Made by a program: the position numbers and the translations under genes. Below, piece after piece: positions 1-9,983 of a stretch of DNA of 35,970 nt; positions within the stretch are counted from its first letter, which is position 1; every line of letters begins with the position of its first letter. Under the pieces are notes generated by a model. It was given only the letters and a program-made list of their open reading frames with translations. It was not told where the DNA came from and did not search any database. The stretch comes from an uncultured Robiginitomaculum sp. (lineage in GTDB: Bacteria > Pseudomonadota > Alphaproteobacteria > Caulobacterales > Maricaulaceae): contig CALLBH010000051.1 in the NCBI GenBank assembly GCA_938001945.1, forward strand, positions 1-35,970, in the 5' to 3' direction.

Positions 1-1514
1 AGCGCGTTTAGGCGTGAGACGGCTTGCTCGGGATACCATCCTTCACCGGAGAACCCGCTTTGGTCTTTGCGCGCGACGGCGGCGTAGAATTCAATACGCG
101 GGTCGCCGCGCTCTACAGGGGCGTCAGAGCCGCCCACTATAATCACGCCGCTATCCAGCAGGCTTTGCCATGCATAGCCGCCCTTGAGGCGCTCTACGCC
201 AATACGTGACGGCGCAAAATGAAGGTCACCAATCGCGTGGCTGGGCTGCATGGAGGGAATAACGTCGAGTGCTTTAAAACGCTCTAGGTCGTCCAGATTT
301 AAAATTTGAGCATGCTCGACGCGCCAGCGCGGCTGTTTTACAGCGCGTTTGGACACTGGCACTGCGGCAAAGGCCTTTTCATACCAATCTAAAACCATGC
401 GATTTCCGCGATCCCCAATGGCGTGGGTGTTAATCTGTACGCCTTCGCGTAGAGATGTTTTAAATATCTCCATCGCCTCATCTTTATTGAGCATGATGAG
501 TCCGCGATTGTCAGGGTCATCGTCATAGGGCTCGAGCAGTGCGGCACCGCGAGACCCAAGCGCGCCGTCAATATAGAGCTTAATGGAGCGGGTGGTGACC
601 ATTTGGTTGTCAGCGCGATCATCCGCAGAGAGCACATCAGCTGTAGCCGATGTGTAATCTAGGGAATTAAAGACGCGTAGCGGAATTTCTCCGCTGTCTG
701 ATAAGCTTTGCATGACGGCGACATCACTTGGCGCGACGCTCATGTTATGAAGGCCTGTCCAGCCCGAGGCGCTGTAAACCTCCCCGGCCTTGATATAGGC
801 GGCGCTGCGGCGATCTGCTGTCTCAGCTGGAATGAGGGCCGCGATGAGGTCTTGGGCCGTATCGATAAGCATGCCTGTAGGCTGTTCATTGCGACTGCGC
901 AAAATATCGCCGCCAAATGGAATTTCAGTCTGCGCCGTAATTGCCGCCATCTCCAAGGCTTTGGAATTGACTACACTGGCATGTCCATCAGAGCGTTGCA
1001 GGATAATCACGCGGTCTGTGCTGATCTCGTCCAAATCTTCACGTGTCGGGAAACGGTTTTCAGGCCAATGGGTTTCTATCCAGCCGCGGCCGATCACGGG
1101 TTCACCCATAGGTAATTCATCCATGTAAGTTTGGACGCGGCCTTTAAGGTCTGTCACTGAGGATGTGCCCTCAAGATTAAGCGTCATTTCGCGCTGACCA
1201 ATGCCAAGTAAGTGAGCATGAGAGTCCGTAAAGCCAGGATAAACATAGCCGTCAAAGTCAATTGTTTTCGCGGTGTCGCGCGTGTGCCCTAAGCAGGATA
1301 GCGTGTTACTCACGCAGATAATTTTGCCATCGGCAACAGCAATATCCTTTAGATCAGCGCTAGAATTATTACCCGAATAAATACCATCTGCCGTAATGTA
1401 TAAATCGGCGATAGGTGACTTCTCTAAGGTGTCAGGGGCCGAAGAGGAACATGCTGTTATGGTGAGCGTCAGTAAGGCGAGGGCGGGGCAATAGAGCAGA
1501 TGAGATAATTTCAT
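1..1514 (-). CDS. Amidohydrolase family 3 (YtcJ-like) lipoprotein, partial (C-terminus beyond left edge)
   Basis: Not in ORF track because it has no stop inside the window. Minus-strand reading from ATG at 1514 gives MKLSHLLYCPALALLTLTITACSSS (lipobox), ...DFDGYVYPGFTDSHAHLLGIG... (HxH metal motif) and ...INTHAIGDRGN... Confidence 0.85.
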   Translation of the reverse strand, partial: MKLSHLLYCPALALLTLTITACSSSAPDTLEKSPIADLYITADGIYSGNNSSADLKDIAVADGKIICVSNTLSCLGHTRDTAKTIDFDGYVYPGFTDSHAHLLGIGQREMTLNLEGTSSVTDLKGRVQTYMDELPMGEPVIGRGWIETHWPENRFPTREDLDEISTDRVIILQRSDGHASVVNSKALEMAAITAQTEIPFGGDILRSRNEQPTGMLIDTAQDLIAALIPAETADRRSAAYIKAGEVYSASGWTGLHNMSVAPSDVAVMQSLSDSGEIPLRVFNSLDYTSATADVLSADDRADNQMVTTRSIKLYIDGALGSRGAALLEPYDDDPDNRGLIMLNKDEAMEIFKTSLREGVQINTHAIGDRGNRMVLDWYEKAFAAVPVSKRAVKQPRWRVEHAQILNLDDLERFKALDVIPSMQPSHAIGDLHFAPSRIGVERLKGGYAWQSLLDSGVIIVGGSDAPVERGDPRIEFYAAVARKDQSGFSGEGWYPEQAVSRLNA

Positions 1515-1559
1515 CCCTTCTATTAGGCCGTGATAGGGATAGGTGAAAGCCCTAATTGA

Positions 1560-3623
1560 TTAAGCGATTTGCAAAGCCGTTTGCGCATCATCTTCGAAAA
1601 CGGTCTCAAGGGCCGTTATTAAATCTGAAAAATTGAGCGGCTTGGGTATTGCGTAATTCATACCGATATTTCTACAAATTCTAACCTGTTGATATTCAGG
1701 GTCAGCCGTAAGGGCGATGATTTTAGTATTGGCCCAACTTGTTTGGCTGTTTCGGATAGCGATTGTTGCCTCGATGCCATCCATGATGGGCATATGAATA
1801 TCCATGAGAATTACGTCAATATGGCGGTTTCTAAGAACCTCAATCGCCTCTTGTCCGTTATCTACAATCACAATTTCAGCAATTCTTGGTTCAAGCAGAG
1901 AGCGCACGACAAGCTGATTAATCTGATTGTCTTCCGCCACAAGCACCGTCAAACGGCTAAGGTCTACTGGAGCGCGCTCTTCGGCAAATACGTTCGTTCT
2001 TGGCTGTGATGAGCGCGGTGCTGGCGGCTGTATTGCGTCGCTCATGCTCTCGCGGCGCACCGTGGTGGCCCTTGGCAGCGCGCGCCGTTCTCCTTCACGC
2101 CGTTTAAGCGGAAAAGACAGTGCAAATGTTGTGCCTTGGCCGAGCTCACTTTTGGCCGTGACTTTGCCTCCCATCAGTTCTGCCAATTGTTTTACAATGG
2201 ACATCCCGAGGCCCGTTCCGCCGTAATTTGCCGAAGTGCTGTCTGTGGCTTGTTGGTAGGGCGTGAAAACGTCTGCAAGCTGCTCCTGCGTCATTCCTAT
2301 GCCTGTGTCACGAATAGCCGTAACGAAGAATGGCTTGTCGCCGCGTTCAACGATCGTTGAAATAATGTCAACTTGACCATTTTCAGTAAATTTAATCGCG
2401 TTGGATAAAAGATTGTTGAGGCACTGATGGTACCGTAGAGGGTCGATGATGAGCGTGTCAGGAACACTCTCCAGGACATTTAAATTCAACTGTGTATTGT
2501 TGCTTTTTGCGCGTTCAACCCAGAGTCTTTTTATGTCTTTTAGCATCTTACGCGGAGCGGATAATTCAGGCAATAATTTTAACTTATCAGCTGAAATTTT
2601 AGCGTGATCCAGCGTCTCATCCATAAGCTTAAGAAGCATGTTGGCACTGTCACGAATAATTCCAAGTTCTTGCGTAATATGACTGGCGCTTTGGTTTTGC
2701 AAAAGCGCTTCCGTCATACCTAAAACACCATTCATTGGCGTTCTGATCTCATGGCTCATATTTGCGAGGTAAGCGTTTTGGGCTTTCACCATGCGCTCAG
2801 CTTCTGATGCACGGCGTTTCAACGCGCGGATTGAACCGCGATCTTCAGTTTGATCCAGAACGAGGCAGTTCACACCGATGGCTTTTCCATTTTCCGCAAA
2901 AATCGGAACGCCAATATTACGTTTATATGTCGTGCCGCTTTGCTCGAGCACCAAGCGGTAAGAGAAATCCATGATTGTTTTTGATTTAAAGGCCTTGTCC
3001 CAATTTGCTTTTACTTTGGGGAGATCGTTGGGGTGTATAAGTGGCCAGAATCCATCTTTATGGACGCGGTCCAGTTCAGCTTTAGATAAATGCTCACGAA
3101 TAGAATCGCTAAATGTGAATTTACCGGTGCGTAGTGAAAATTGCCAATATCCCGCGCCCGCTGAATTGATAGCCAGGTCCATTAATTGCTCGCGGCGTTT
3201 GCGATCTGTAATATCCTCTGAGAGCACAATTGCGCTGCCATCTTCGGCGTAGGTTCTCTGCGCATGTATAACGCGCCCATTTGAGGATGTGCGTATGACA
3301 TCCTCCGTAGAGACTTTGCGTGCGGCGGACCTCTTCAAAATATTGTTCCACAGCGCATCTATATCTGCATCGGGGCCATAGTCGCCGCGTTTTATTGCAA
3401 ATTCGAGAATGTTTTTAGATGAACGACCCGATTTATATAGATCGGTCGGAACATTTGAGTGAATCAAGGCTGCAGCGTTATGGGTGACTACATTCAGATC
3501 TGTGTCGAGTATCAATACGCCTTTGCCGAGACTCTGGCCTAAAGGTTCTAAAAAGGCCAATATTTGACTCTCTACGACGTTAGATTCAAGCGTTGAAGCT
3601 TGTAATGTTTTATCATGTGCCAT
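1560..3623 (-). CDS. PAS-domain hybrid sensor histidine kinase with C-terminal receiver
   Basis: H-box MSHEIRTPMNG, N-box NLLSNAIKF, G-boxes DTGIGM and GGTGLGMSIVKQ, REC VILMDIHMPIMDG. Confidence 0.93.
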   Translation of the reverse strand: MAHDKTLQASTLESNVVESQILAFLEPLGQSLGKGVLILDTDLNVVTHNAAALIHSNVPTDLYKSGRSSKNILEFAIKRGDYGPDADIDALWNNILKRSAARKVSTEDVIRTSSNGRVIHAQRTYAEDGSAIVLSEDITDRKRREQLMDLAINSAGAGYWQFSLRTGKFTFSDSIREHLSKAELDRVHKDGFWPLIHPNDLPKVKANWDKAFKSKTIMDFSYRLVLEQSGTTYKRNIGVPIFAENGKAIGVNCLVLDQTEDRGSIRALKRRASEAERMVKAQNAYLANMSHEIRTPMNGVLGMTEALLQNQSASHITQELGIIRDSANMLLKLMDETLDHAKISADKLKLLPELSAPRKMLKDIKRLWVERAKSNNTQLNLNVLESVPDTLIIDPLRYHQCLNNLLSNAIKFTENGQVDIISTIVERGDKPFFVTAIRDTGIGMTQEQLADVFTPYQQATDSTSANYGGTGLGMSIVKQLAELMGGKVTAKSELGQGTTFALSFPLKRREGERRALPRATTVRRESMSDAIQPPAPRSSQPRTNVFAEERAPVDLSRLTVLVAEDNQINQLVVRSLLEPRIAEIVIVDNGQEAIEVLRNRHIDVILMDIHMPIMDGIEATIAIRNSQTSWANTKIIALTADPEYQQVRICRNIGMNYAIPKPLNFSDLITALETVFEDDAQTALQIA

Positions 3624-3820
3624 TTATAAATACGACGCTTCATCGCCGTTTCCCCCAGGCCTTCCCTAGCCTTTCCGTTTCATGACAAAAAAAGAAGAAT
3701 ATTTTACTAACCTTGACACAATTTCGGGTTTTAATTCGTCTGCATGGGGTCAAACCTTTTGCCTTGCTCCCCTAATCCGACTCTCGGTAGGGATTAAGTC
3801 TATCTTCAATGCGGCGGATC

Positions 3821-4420
3821 ATGGCTAAGCTCTATTTCAATTTTTCAGCGATGAACGCCGGTAAGTCGACGATTTTACTCCAATCGTCCTATAATTATAA
3901 CGAGCGGGGCATGAATACGCTGCTGCTTAAGCCCGCTATTGATAATCGGGATGAAAAGGCTGAGCTGATTACGTCTCGGATTGGACTGGACGCTCGAGCT
4001 GATGTTTTTACGGACACGCTTGACTTAGAGTCCCACATTTTAGCCGCTCATGCGGTTAAGCCGATTGATTGCGTATTGCTTGATGAAGCGCAATTTCTAA
4101 CGCACGATCAAGTTTGGCAGCTCTCAAGGGTGAGCGATGATCACCGTATTCCAATTATGTGTTACGGTCTTCGTACGGATTTTTTGGGTAATTTATTCCC
4201 GGGCAGCGCTGCATTGCTCGCCATCGCAGATGATATTCGCGAGATTAGAACGCTATGTTGGTGCGGTAAGAAAGCGACCATGAATATGCGTGTAGATGGA
4301 AGCGGCGAAGCGGTTCTAAAGGGCAAGCAAATAGAAGTCGGCGGAAATGATCGCTATATAACGCTGTGTCGCAAACATTGGCGAGACAAACATATTAACG
4401 CTTCTGCCGCAGCCAAATAA
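3821..4420 (+). CDS. tdk: Thymidine kinase
   Basis: P-loop MNAGKSTILLQ, LLDEAQFL, lasso-like CYGLRTDF, Zn-binding CWCG...CRKHW; the ATG at 3821 (MAKLYF) looks more likely than the track start 3809. Confidence 0.92.
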   Translation: MAKLYFNFSAMNAGKSTILLQSSYNYNERGMNTLLLKPAIDNRDEKAELITSRIGLDARADVFTDTLDLESHILAAHAVKPIDCVLLDEAQFLTHDQVWQLSRVSDDHRIPIMCYGLRTDFLGNLFPGSAALLAIADDIREIRTLCWCGKKATMNMRVDGSGEAVLKGKQIEVGGNDRYITLCRKHWRDKHINASAAAK

Positions 4421-4426
4421 GCACTG

Positions 4427-5032
4427 GTGTCAACGAGAGGAACTGTCGTGGAAAAACAATTTGTTAGCGCGGAGCAACTTCTTTCAGACTCATTTGAACT
4501 TGCGCTAAGGATATTCGAAAGCGGGTTTCGACCGACCTATGTTATTGGAATTTGGCGCGGAGGGGCGCCGATAGGCATTGCCGTTCAGGAAGTTTTAGAG
4601 ACGCTGAAATGCCCTACGGATCATTTTGCAATTCGCGCATCATCATATGGCGGAGCTAAAGTTCAGGCCGATCAGATTGAGGTGAGGGGGCTTGAGTGTG
4701 TGATTAAATCTGTCGGTACGGAGGATAAAATACTCATTGTAGATGATATTTTTGACAGTGGCCGCACGATTGATACCATTATTGAAAGGGTTGAAGCGAG
4801 CTGCGGTTCGGCCATTCCGCAGGATATTCGAATAGCGACAGTGTATTTTAAACCAAACCGCAATTTGTCACTCCGCACGCCCGATTATTTCATACACAAG
4901 ACAGACGCTTGGACAGTGTTTCCGCACGAATTACGAGGCTGCAGTGAGAGCGAGCTTAGGGCGAACAAAAGTCTACCGGACCGGTTTTACACTCTCTTGA
5001 AAGCTACAAATATTGAACAATTCGAAGACTAA
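4427..5032 (+). CDS. Phosphoribosyltransferase (hypoxanthine/xanthine PRTase-like)
   Basis: PRPP-binding motif ILIVDDIFDSGRTIDTII; IGIWRGGAPIG; GTG start 6 bp after tdk. Confidence 0.82.
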   Translation: MSTRGTVVEKQFVSAEQLLSDSFELALRIFESGFRPTYVIGIWRGGAPIGIAVQEVLETLKCPTDHFAIRASSYGGAKVQADQIEVRGLECVIKSVGTEDKILIVDDIFDSGRTIDTIIERVEASCGSAIPQDIRIATVYFKPNRNLSLRTPDYFIHKTDAWTVFPHELRGCSESELRANKSLPDRFYTLLKATNIEQFED

Positions 5033-7065
5033 GCGGCGACCTCATTTTGAAGCTTATCATCGGAGCTAAGCAGGACATCTTCGATAACTTTCATGATCTC
5101 GCGGCGCTTTACGGGCTTACCTAAAGTGCCGTCCATACCAATGTTTCGACAAATTCTAAGCTGTTGATAATCAGGATCAGCCGTTAGTGCGATAATGATG
5201 ACATCAGCCCAATCTCTATCACTGTTACGGATCGCAATCGTAGTTTCTATGCCGTCTTTGATTGGCATATGAATATCCATCAAAATTACATCAAAGGCTT
5301 GGGTATGAAGGATATCTAATGCTTCTTGCCCATTATTGGCAAATGTGAGGGAACCAATGCTCTTTTCAAGAAGCTTTTTGACGAGGACCTGATTGATATC
5401 ATTATCTTCAACGCAGAGCACGCGAAGGCCACTAAATAAGTTCTCCGCATCAAAAGGGAGTTTACCTGCGGTGACGGTAACTTGTTGAACAGGAGGTACA
5501 AAGGCTTCTACGCTTTGCGCCAAAGGTTCTGCTTCTATTTCCGTGCTAGCAACAGGCGGTTCTACTTCGGTAACCTTGAGCCCTGCTGCATGTCCATCTA
5601 CTGGCAAACTCACCACAAAGGCGGTGCCTTTACCTGCAACGCTTTGAACTTTGATTTCTCCGTCCATGACTTCAACGAGCTGCTTCACAATGGACATGCC
5701 TAGCCCTGTGCCGCCAAACCGTCGTTTAATTGTATTGTCGCCTTGAACAAAGGGGGCAAATAGCGTGGACAAAGAGGCTTCATCCATTCCGATGCCATTG
5801 TCTTTGACGATTAGGCACACGGAGTTGTCTTTGAGTGTTGCGCCAATAATGACTTCACCGCCGGCCGTAAATTTAATCGCATTTGAAATCAGGTTATGCA
5901 GCGTTTGCTTTGTGCGATTTAGATCGAGGCTAACAACTTCCGGGAGACTCTTCGAGAGCTTTAGCGTCAGTTTTACATTGTTTTCTTTGGCTTTCGCATC
6001 CCAACTTCGTGTCATATTGCGCAGGATTTCAGCAATATTCACGTCTTCTCTGTCAACTTGATCCTTCTGGGAGCTCATGCGGGCGTGATCTAACGTATTG
6101 GTCAGCAGGCTGTCTAAACCCTCGGCAGAATTCAGAATATATTTTAGCGACTCTTTGGCGTCAGCGGGCAAAACGTCATCAAGCATTGCGTCGCTCATGC
6201 CAATAATGGCGTTAAGCGGCGTTTTAATTTCATGAGACATTTGCGCAAGGAAACGGCTTTTGGCTTCCGAGGCTTCCGTGGCTGCCTCGAGTTCGCGTTG
6301 TGTTTTTATGTCGTCTGTTATGTCTGTAACAAATGCCGTGAATCCAACCTTCTTACCATTTTGGTCAATTTGTGTCGCGCCAACATTGCGCAGATATAGT
6401 TCGCCGTGCTTTTCGAGAACAACCCGGAACGTAAACTCAATCTTATCACCTGTGGCTAGGCTTTTGCCCCAAATGTCCATAATGCCGGGAAGGTCGTCGG
6501 GATGTATGATTGCAAAAAGACCTTTACGGTGAATACGTTCAATTTCTTTTTCGGTTAGCCGCTCTGAGATATATTCAGAAAATTGATATTTTCCGGTTTC
6601 AAAATTTAAAGACCAGAACCCTGAAGAGCCAAGTTCGAGACCCATCTTAAACAAAAGCCGGCTTTTTTCTTGTTCAGTAACATCTTCGGTCGCAATCAAC
6701 AGGCCGCCATTTTCAAGGTAGTGGTGAATAGTGCGAACATAACGTCCGCCCCCAAGAAGGAATATCTCTTCTTCTTTGTGGTCAATTCCTTTTGGGGAAT
6801 AAGTATCATATTTTTCTTTGCGCTCGGCACCGATCTTCGCAGTGACAGTCTCCGGTAGCTTTGACATTTTCAAAGATAATTCGGTGAGTTCGGAGAGCGT
6901 CATACCGGGTTTTAGGATGTCACCATGAAACCCACCAATTGTCTTAAAGGTTTCGGACACGCGGCTCATCACGCCTCTGGAGTCAAAATAAACGTAACCC
7001 ACGCCGACATCATTGGATAAAATATCAGCGATTAGCGTCTTCTTGTTATGTCTCATTATGTTCAT
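5029..7065 (-). CDS. PAS-domain hybrid sensor histidine kinase with C-terminal receiver (paralog of 1560..3623)
   Basis: MSHEIKTPLNAIIGMSD, NLISNAIKF, FGGTGLGMSIVKQ, REC VILMDIHMPIKDGIETTIAIRNS; stop codon overlaps that of the convergent PRTase gene. Confidence 0.93.
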   Translation of the reverse strand: MNIMRHNKKTLIADILSNDVGVGYVYFDSRGVMSRVSETFKTIGGFHGDILKPGMTLSELTELSLKMSKLPETVTAKIGAERKEKYDTYSPKGIDHKEEEIFLLGGGRYVRTIHHYLENGGLLIATEDVTEQEKSRLLFKMGLELGSSGFWSLNFETGKYQFSEYISERLTEKEIERIHRKGLFAIIHPDDLPGIMDIWGKSLATGDKIEFTFRVVLEKHGELYLRNVGATQIDQNGKKVGFTAFVTDITDDIKTQRELEAATEASEAKSRFLAQMSHEIKTPLNAIIGMSDAMLDDVLPADAKESLKYILNSAEGLDSLLTNTLDHARMSSQKDQVDREDVNIAEILRNMTRSWDAKAKENNVKLTLKLSKSLPEVVSLDLNRTKQTLHNLISNAIKFTAGGEVIIGATLKDNSVCLIVKDNGIGMDEASLSTLFAPFVQGDNTIKRRFGGTGLGMSIVKQLVEVMDGEIKVQSVAGKGTAFVVSLPVDGHAAGLKVTEVEPPVASTEIEAEPLAQSVEAFVPPVQQVTVTAGKLPFDAENLFSGLRVLCVEDNDINQVLVKKLLEKSIGSLTFANNGQEALDILHTQAFDVILMDIHMPIKDGIETTIAIRNSDRDWADVIIIALTADPDYQQLRICRNIGMDGTLGKPVKRREIMKVIEDVLLSSDDKLQNEVAA

Positions 7066-7225
7066 TTCCCGTGATCCTCCCCAGTATCACGGTCAAAATG
7101 CGTTAAAATAAAAAATACAGAGTTAACGCGGCGTGCCGACTACAGTCGAAGCCAAGCCTAATTTCATCGACTTAGCCCCAAGGCCTAATTGGATAGGAGC
7201 TGCGCCATAAAGTCGTTGACGTTGA

Positions 7226-8371
7226 TTATTGCCCTTTAGACTTTTTGAGAAAGTCCGACGCACTTGTTCGACTGCCTGATGTGTCGCTTTCGCGCTCACG
7301 TTTAATGCGGTCTAGCGGACTAATGGCTTCTGGCTTCGCTGCGGCATTCTGAGCTGCCATTTCAGCCTTTGCTTCTGCGAGAGCTTTCGCTTTTGCCTCT
7401 TCAGCTTTCTCCGCAGCAGCCTCAGCTTTGTTTTGGGCCTGCGTTGCAGCTTTGGCTGCGGCTTCCGCATCGGCTTTTGCTTGTGCAGCGGCTTGCTCAG
7501 CGGCATCGGCCTGACCCTTAGCTTGAGTAGTTGAATCTGCATTGCGCTTCGCTTTGGCGTCAGCCGCTGCTTGCGCGGCCTCTTGAGCTTTGGCTTGAGC
7601 TTGCGCAGCAGCGTTTGCTTTTGCCTGAGCATCCGCCGCCGCAGCTTGAGCTTCCGCATTTGCTTGCGAAGCTCCCTGTTGAGCCTGCCCCTGCGGAGCT
7701 TGTCCGGGTTGCGTTGAGTTTCCTGAAGGCGAGCGGCCTGAGCCTTGCGGCCCTGCGGGCTGCGTGCCTTTAATTTGCGCTAGAATATCAGATACGCTGG
7801 CCGAAGAACCGCCGCGCATGACAGATGTCCCGCGCGAAGAGGAAGAGCCGGATTTACCGGCTTGCCCTTGTGAGCCGCCGCTTGACCCTTGTCCTTGAGA
7901 CGCAGGTCCTTGGCCTGGTTGACCATTGCCTTGACCGGTTTGCTGCGTGTTAGATGAACCGCCGCCCGTCCCATTTATTTCGCCAAGCATCTCTGTCCAA
8001 GCCAGCTTTTCTTGCTCTGCCAAATCGGGGTCAGACTGAGCTTCAGGGCTCGGCTCATAGGCTGCGTCAACAGGTTGGCCAGGTTCAGTTTTGGCAAGCG
8101 CCTTGGCGCGTTCCTTAGACAGATGACGCTTAGAGTCTTCGGGCAGACCATCATAAGGCGTAAAAGGACCTGTCTGAAGACCACTGCTACCGATACCGAG
8201 AATGTTCTTTAAATCTTCGCTGATCTCGTCGCTTCCAACCTTCTTTTTTGACTTACGCCAGTCCTCTTCGGACTTATCTGTCTCTGTTGTGGTTTGGGCA
8301 TAAGCTGGCGCGGCCAGCACAGCCGTGGCTGCAGTAGAGAGGCAAAGCGCGATCATAAATGACTTTATCAT
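7226..8371 (-). CDS. Secreted low-complexity protein, Gly/Ser/Gln-rich then Ala/Lys/Gln-rich (TolA-like helical region)
   Basis: Signal peptide MIKSFMIALCLSTAATAVLAAPAYA; long AAQAQAKAQEAAQAAADAKAK-type tract. Confidence 0.75.
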   Translation of the reverse strand: MIKSFMIALCLSTAATAVLAAPAYAQTTTETDKSEEDWRKSKKKVGSDEISEDLKNILGIGSSGLQTGPFTPYDGLPEDSKRHLSKERAKALAKTEPGQPVDAAYEPSPEAQSDPDLAEQEKLAWTEMLGEINGTGGGSSNTQQTGQGNGQPGQGPASQGQGSSGGSQGQAGKSGSSSSRGTSVMRGGSSASVSDILAQIKGTQPAGPQGSGRSPSGNSTQPGQAPQGQAQQGASQANAEAQAAAADAQAKANAAAQAQAKAQEAAQAAADAKAKRNADSTTQAKGQADAAEQAAAQAKADAEAAAKAATQAQNKAEAAAEKAEEAKAKALAEAKAEMAAQNAAAKPEAISPLDRIKRERESDTSGSRTSASDFLKKSKGQ

Positions 8372-8417
8372 GGTTCATCCGTAGCCGATTCCACCTGACC
8401 ACCGCATGAATGAGGCT

Positions 8418-9983
8418 TTAACCTCCGATTTTGCGAACGACGCGGAAGCCTGTGAAATCATTGCTATCGCCGCGGCGTTGCATCAAGCGCGAGGCATAAC
8501 GCATGTCCGCAGGGCCAGAAAACCACGATCCACCGCGCACGACGCGCTGATTACAGCTCCCGCGTTGATCCGCTTTGCCGTCCGTCGGCGCGTCGCGTAA
8601 GTTCAGCGTGTTACAATCCAGCGTCCATTCGCCAACATTGCCGATCATATCGCGTAGGCCAAATTTGTTCTGACTAAGATTACCCGCAGGAAGCGTTCTA
8701 TCGCTTGATAGATCAGTGCATTGGTCGTTGGCCCAGCGCAGACCGCTTTCTTGCGCTGCGCCATTGGCAAAGGCGCATATCGCGGCCAGAGAGCCGCCTG
8801 CGTAAGCGCCGCTGTCGCCGGCCCGCGCGGCATATTCCCATTGCGCCTCAGAGGGCAGGGCATATGAAAACCCAGTTGTCGATGACAGCCACGCCGCATA
8901 TTTTTGCGCGTCATCCCAGCTTACATTAATCACAGGACGAGATCCGCGTCCCCATCCATTATCGGACGGGCGACCTGAACATCCGCCAGCAGCAACGCAG
9001 GCGTCATATTGCGCAAAGGTCACTTCGGTGACGCCAATCGCGAACATATCGCTAAAAGTAACGGGTCGTTTGGGTTTCTCATTAGGTTTGGCATCGGTTT
9101 CATTATCGCCCGCGCCAAGCTGCGCATTGCCGCTGGCGAGTGTTACCATGGTCGGGCACGCCGCACAGTCTTGGAACTCGCGGCCCGCCGCGGGGCGAAG
9201 TTTCTCCAAGGCTGCAATGGCTTTGGGAACGTGCACACCTCGCGGAAAACTCGTTAGATATTGTTGATAGCTATCCGCGCGGTTTGCTGTTTTGGCAGCT
9301 TCCCATGCCGCATCATCGGCAGCGCTGGCTTTAAGCGTCTCAATTCGCGTGCGCGCTTCAGTTTCGTATTTTCCAGTTGGATGTTTGGAGAGATAGCCCT
9401 CATAAGCTGGAACTGTATTCGTCCCCGCAGCCGTTTCCCAATCGGCTTGATCTTGGCGTGCGCGCTCTGCCGCGTCCTTGCGGCGGGCTTCTGCGGCAGC
9501 TTTCATTTGCGCAATACGCTCGCGGGCTTTGCTCTCGTGCAAGCCTTCGGGCCAGCTCTCAAGATAGTCCTCATATCCTGCAATGGTGTCACGCTGCTCC
9601 GCAGTGGCCCAGTCGCCTTTATCATAAGCATCAATACGGGCTTGGGCATCGTCTTTGTGTTTACCTTCTGGGAAAGCGTCTAAATATTCGCGATATCCTT
9701 CAAGGGTGTCTTTTTCTAAAGCCCTAACCCAAGCTTCGTCATCTGTTGTCTTCTTTTCTTCTTTGACAGTTTCAGGTTCAGGCGTCGTCAAGTTTTCTTC
9801 GGCGACGATATCGACGGGAACGTCTTTGGGAACGATAACTTTCGACGCAAGCCAAACCGCGCCAATGATGATTGCGCCAATAAAAATTGCGCTAACAAGC
9901 CATCGACCCCAAGGGGCGCGTTCATCACGCACATCATATTCAGGCTTGGGTGGTTGCCAGTCCGGCTGCTGCTGCTCACTCAC
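8418..9983 (-). CDS. Membrane-anchored SUMF1/FGE-sulfatase domain protein with N-terminal ~45-aa repeats
   Basis: TM WLVSAIFIGAIIIGAVWLASKVIV; four repeats of type W..A...T...Y..YL..FP.G.H...A...I; FGE-type motifs MVTLASGNAQLG, VTEVTFAQYDACVAAGGC, NVSWDDAQKYAAWLS, LPSEAQWEYAARAG, NVGEWTLD, VVRGGSW, TGFRVVR. Confidence 0.88.
   Translation of the reverse strand: MSEQQQPDWQPPKPEYDVRDERAPWGRWLVSAIFIGAIIIGAVWLASKVIVPKDVPVDIVAEENLTTPEPETVKEEKKTTDDEAWVRALEKDTLEGYREYLDAFPEGKHKDDAQARIDAYDKGDWATAEQRDTIAGYEDYLESWPEGLHESKARERIAQMKAAAEARRKDAAERARQDQADWETAAGTNTVPAYEGYLSKHPTGKYETEARTRIETLKASAADDAAWEAAKTANRADSYQQYLTSFPRGVHVPKAIAALEKLRPAAGREFQDCAACPTMVTLASGNAQLGAGDNETDAKPNEKPKRPVTFSDMFAIGVTEVTFAQYDACVAAGGCSGRPSDNGWGRGSRPVINVSWDDAQKYAAWLSSTTGFSYALPSEAQWEYAARAGDSGAYAGGSLAAICAFANGAAQESGLRWANDQCTDLSSDRTLPAGNLSQNKFGLRDMIGNVGEWTLDCNTLNLRDAPTDGKADQRGSCNQRVVRGGSWFSGPADMRYASRLMQRRGDSNDFTGFRVVRKIGG

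Noticed and set aside
708-1128. 135-aa and 98-aa plus ORFs at the left end
   Set aside because: Antisense to the partial amidohydrolase, which has clear motifs on the minus strand.
7312-7659. 115-aa Lys/Arg/Leu-rich ORF on minus strand
   Set aside because: Out-of-frame shadow of the Ala/Lys/Gln-rich repeat region of the 381-aa protein; no independent start or function signal.
9261-9727. ORFs of 140 and 116 aa antisense to the FGE gene
   Set aside because: Opposite-strand shadows of a well-supported coding sequence.
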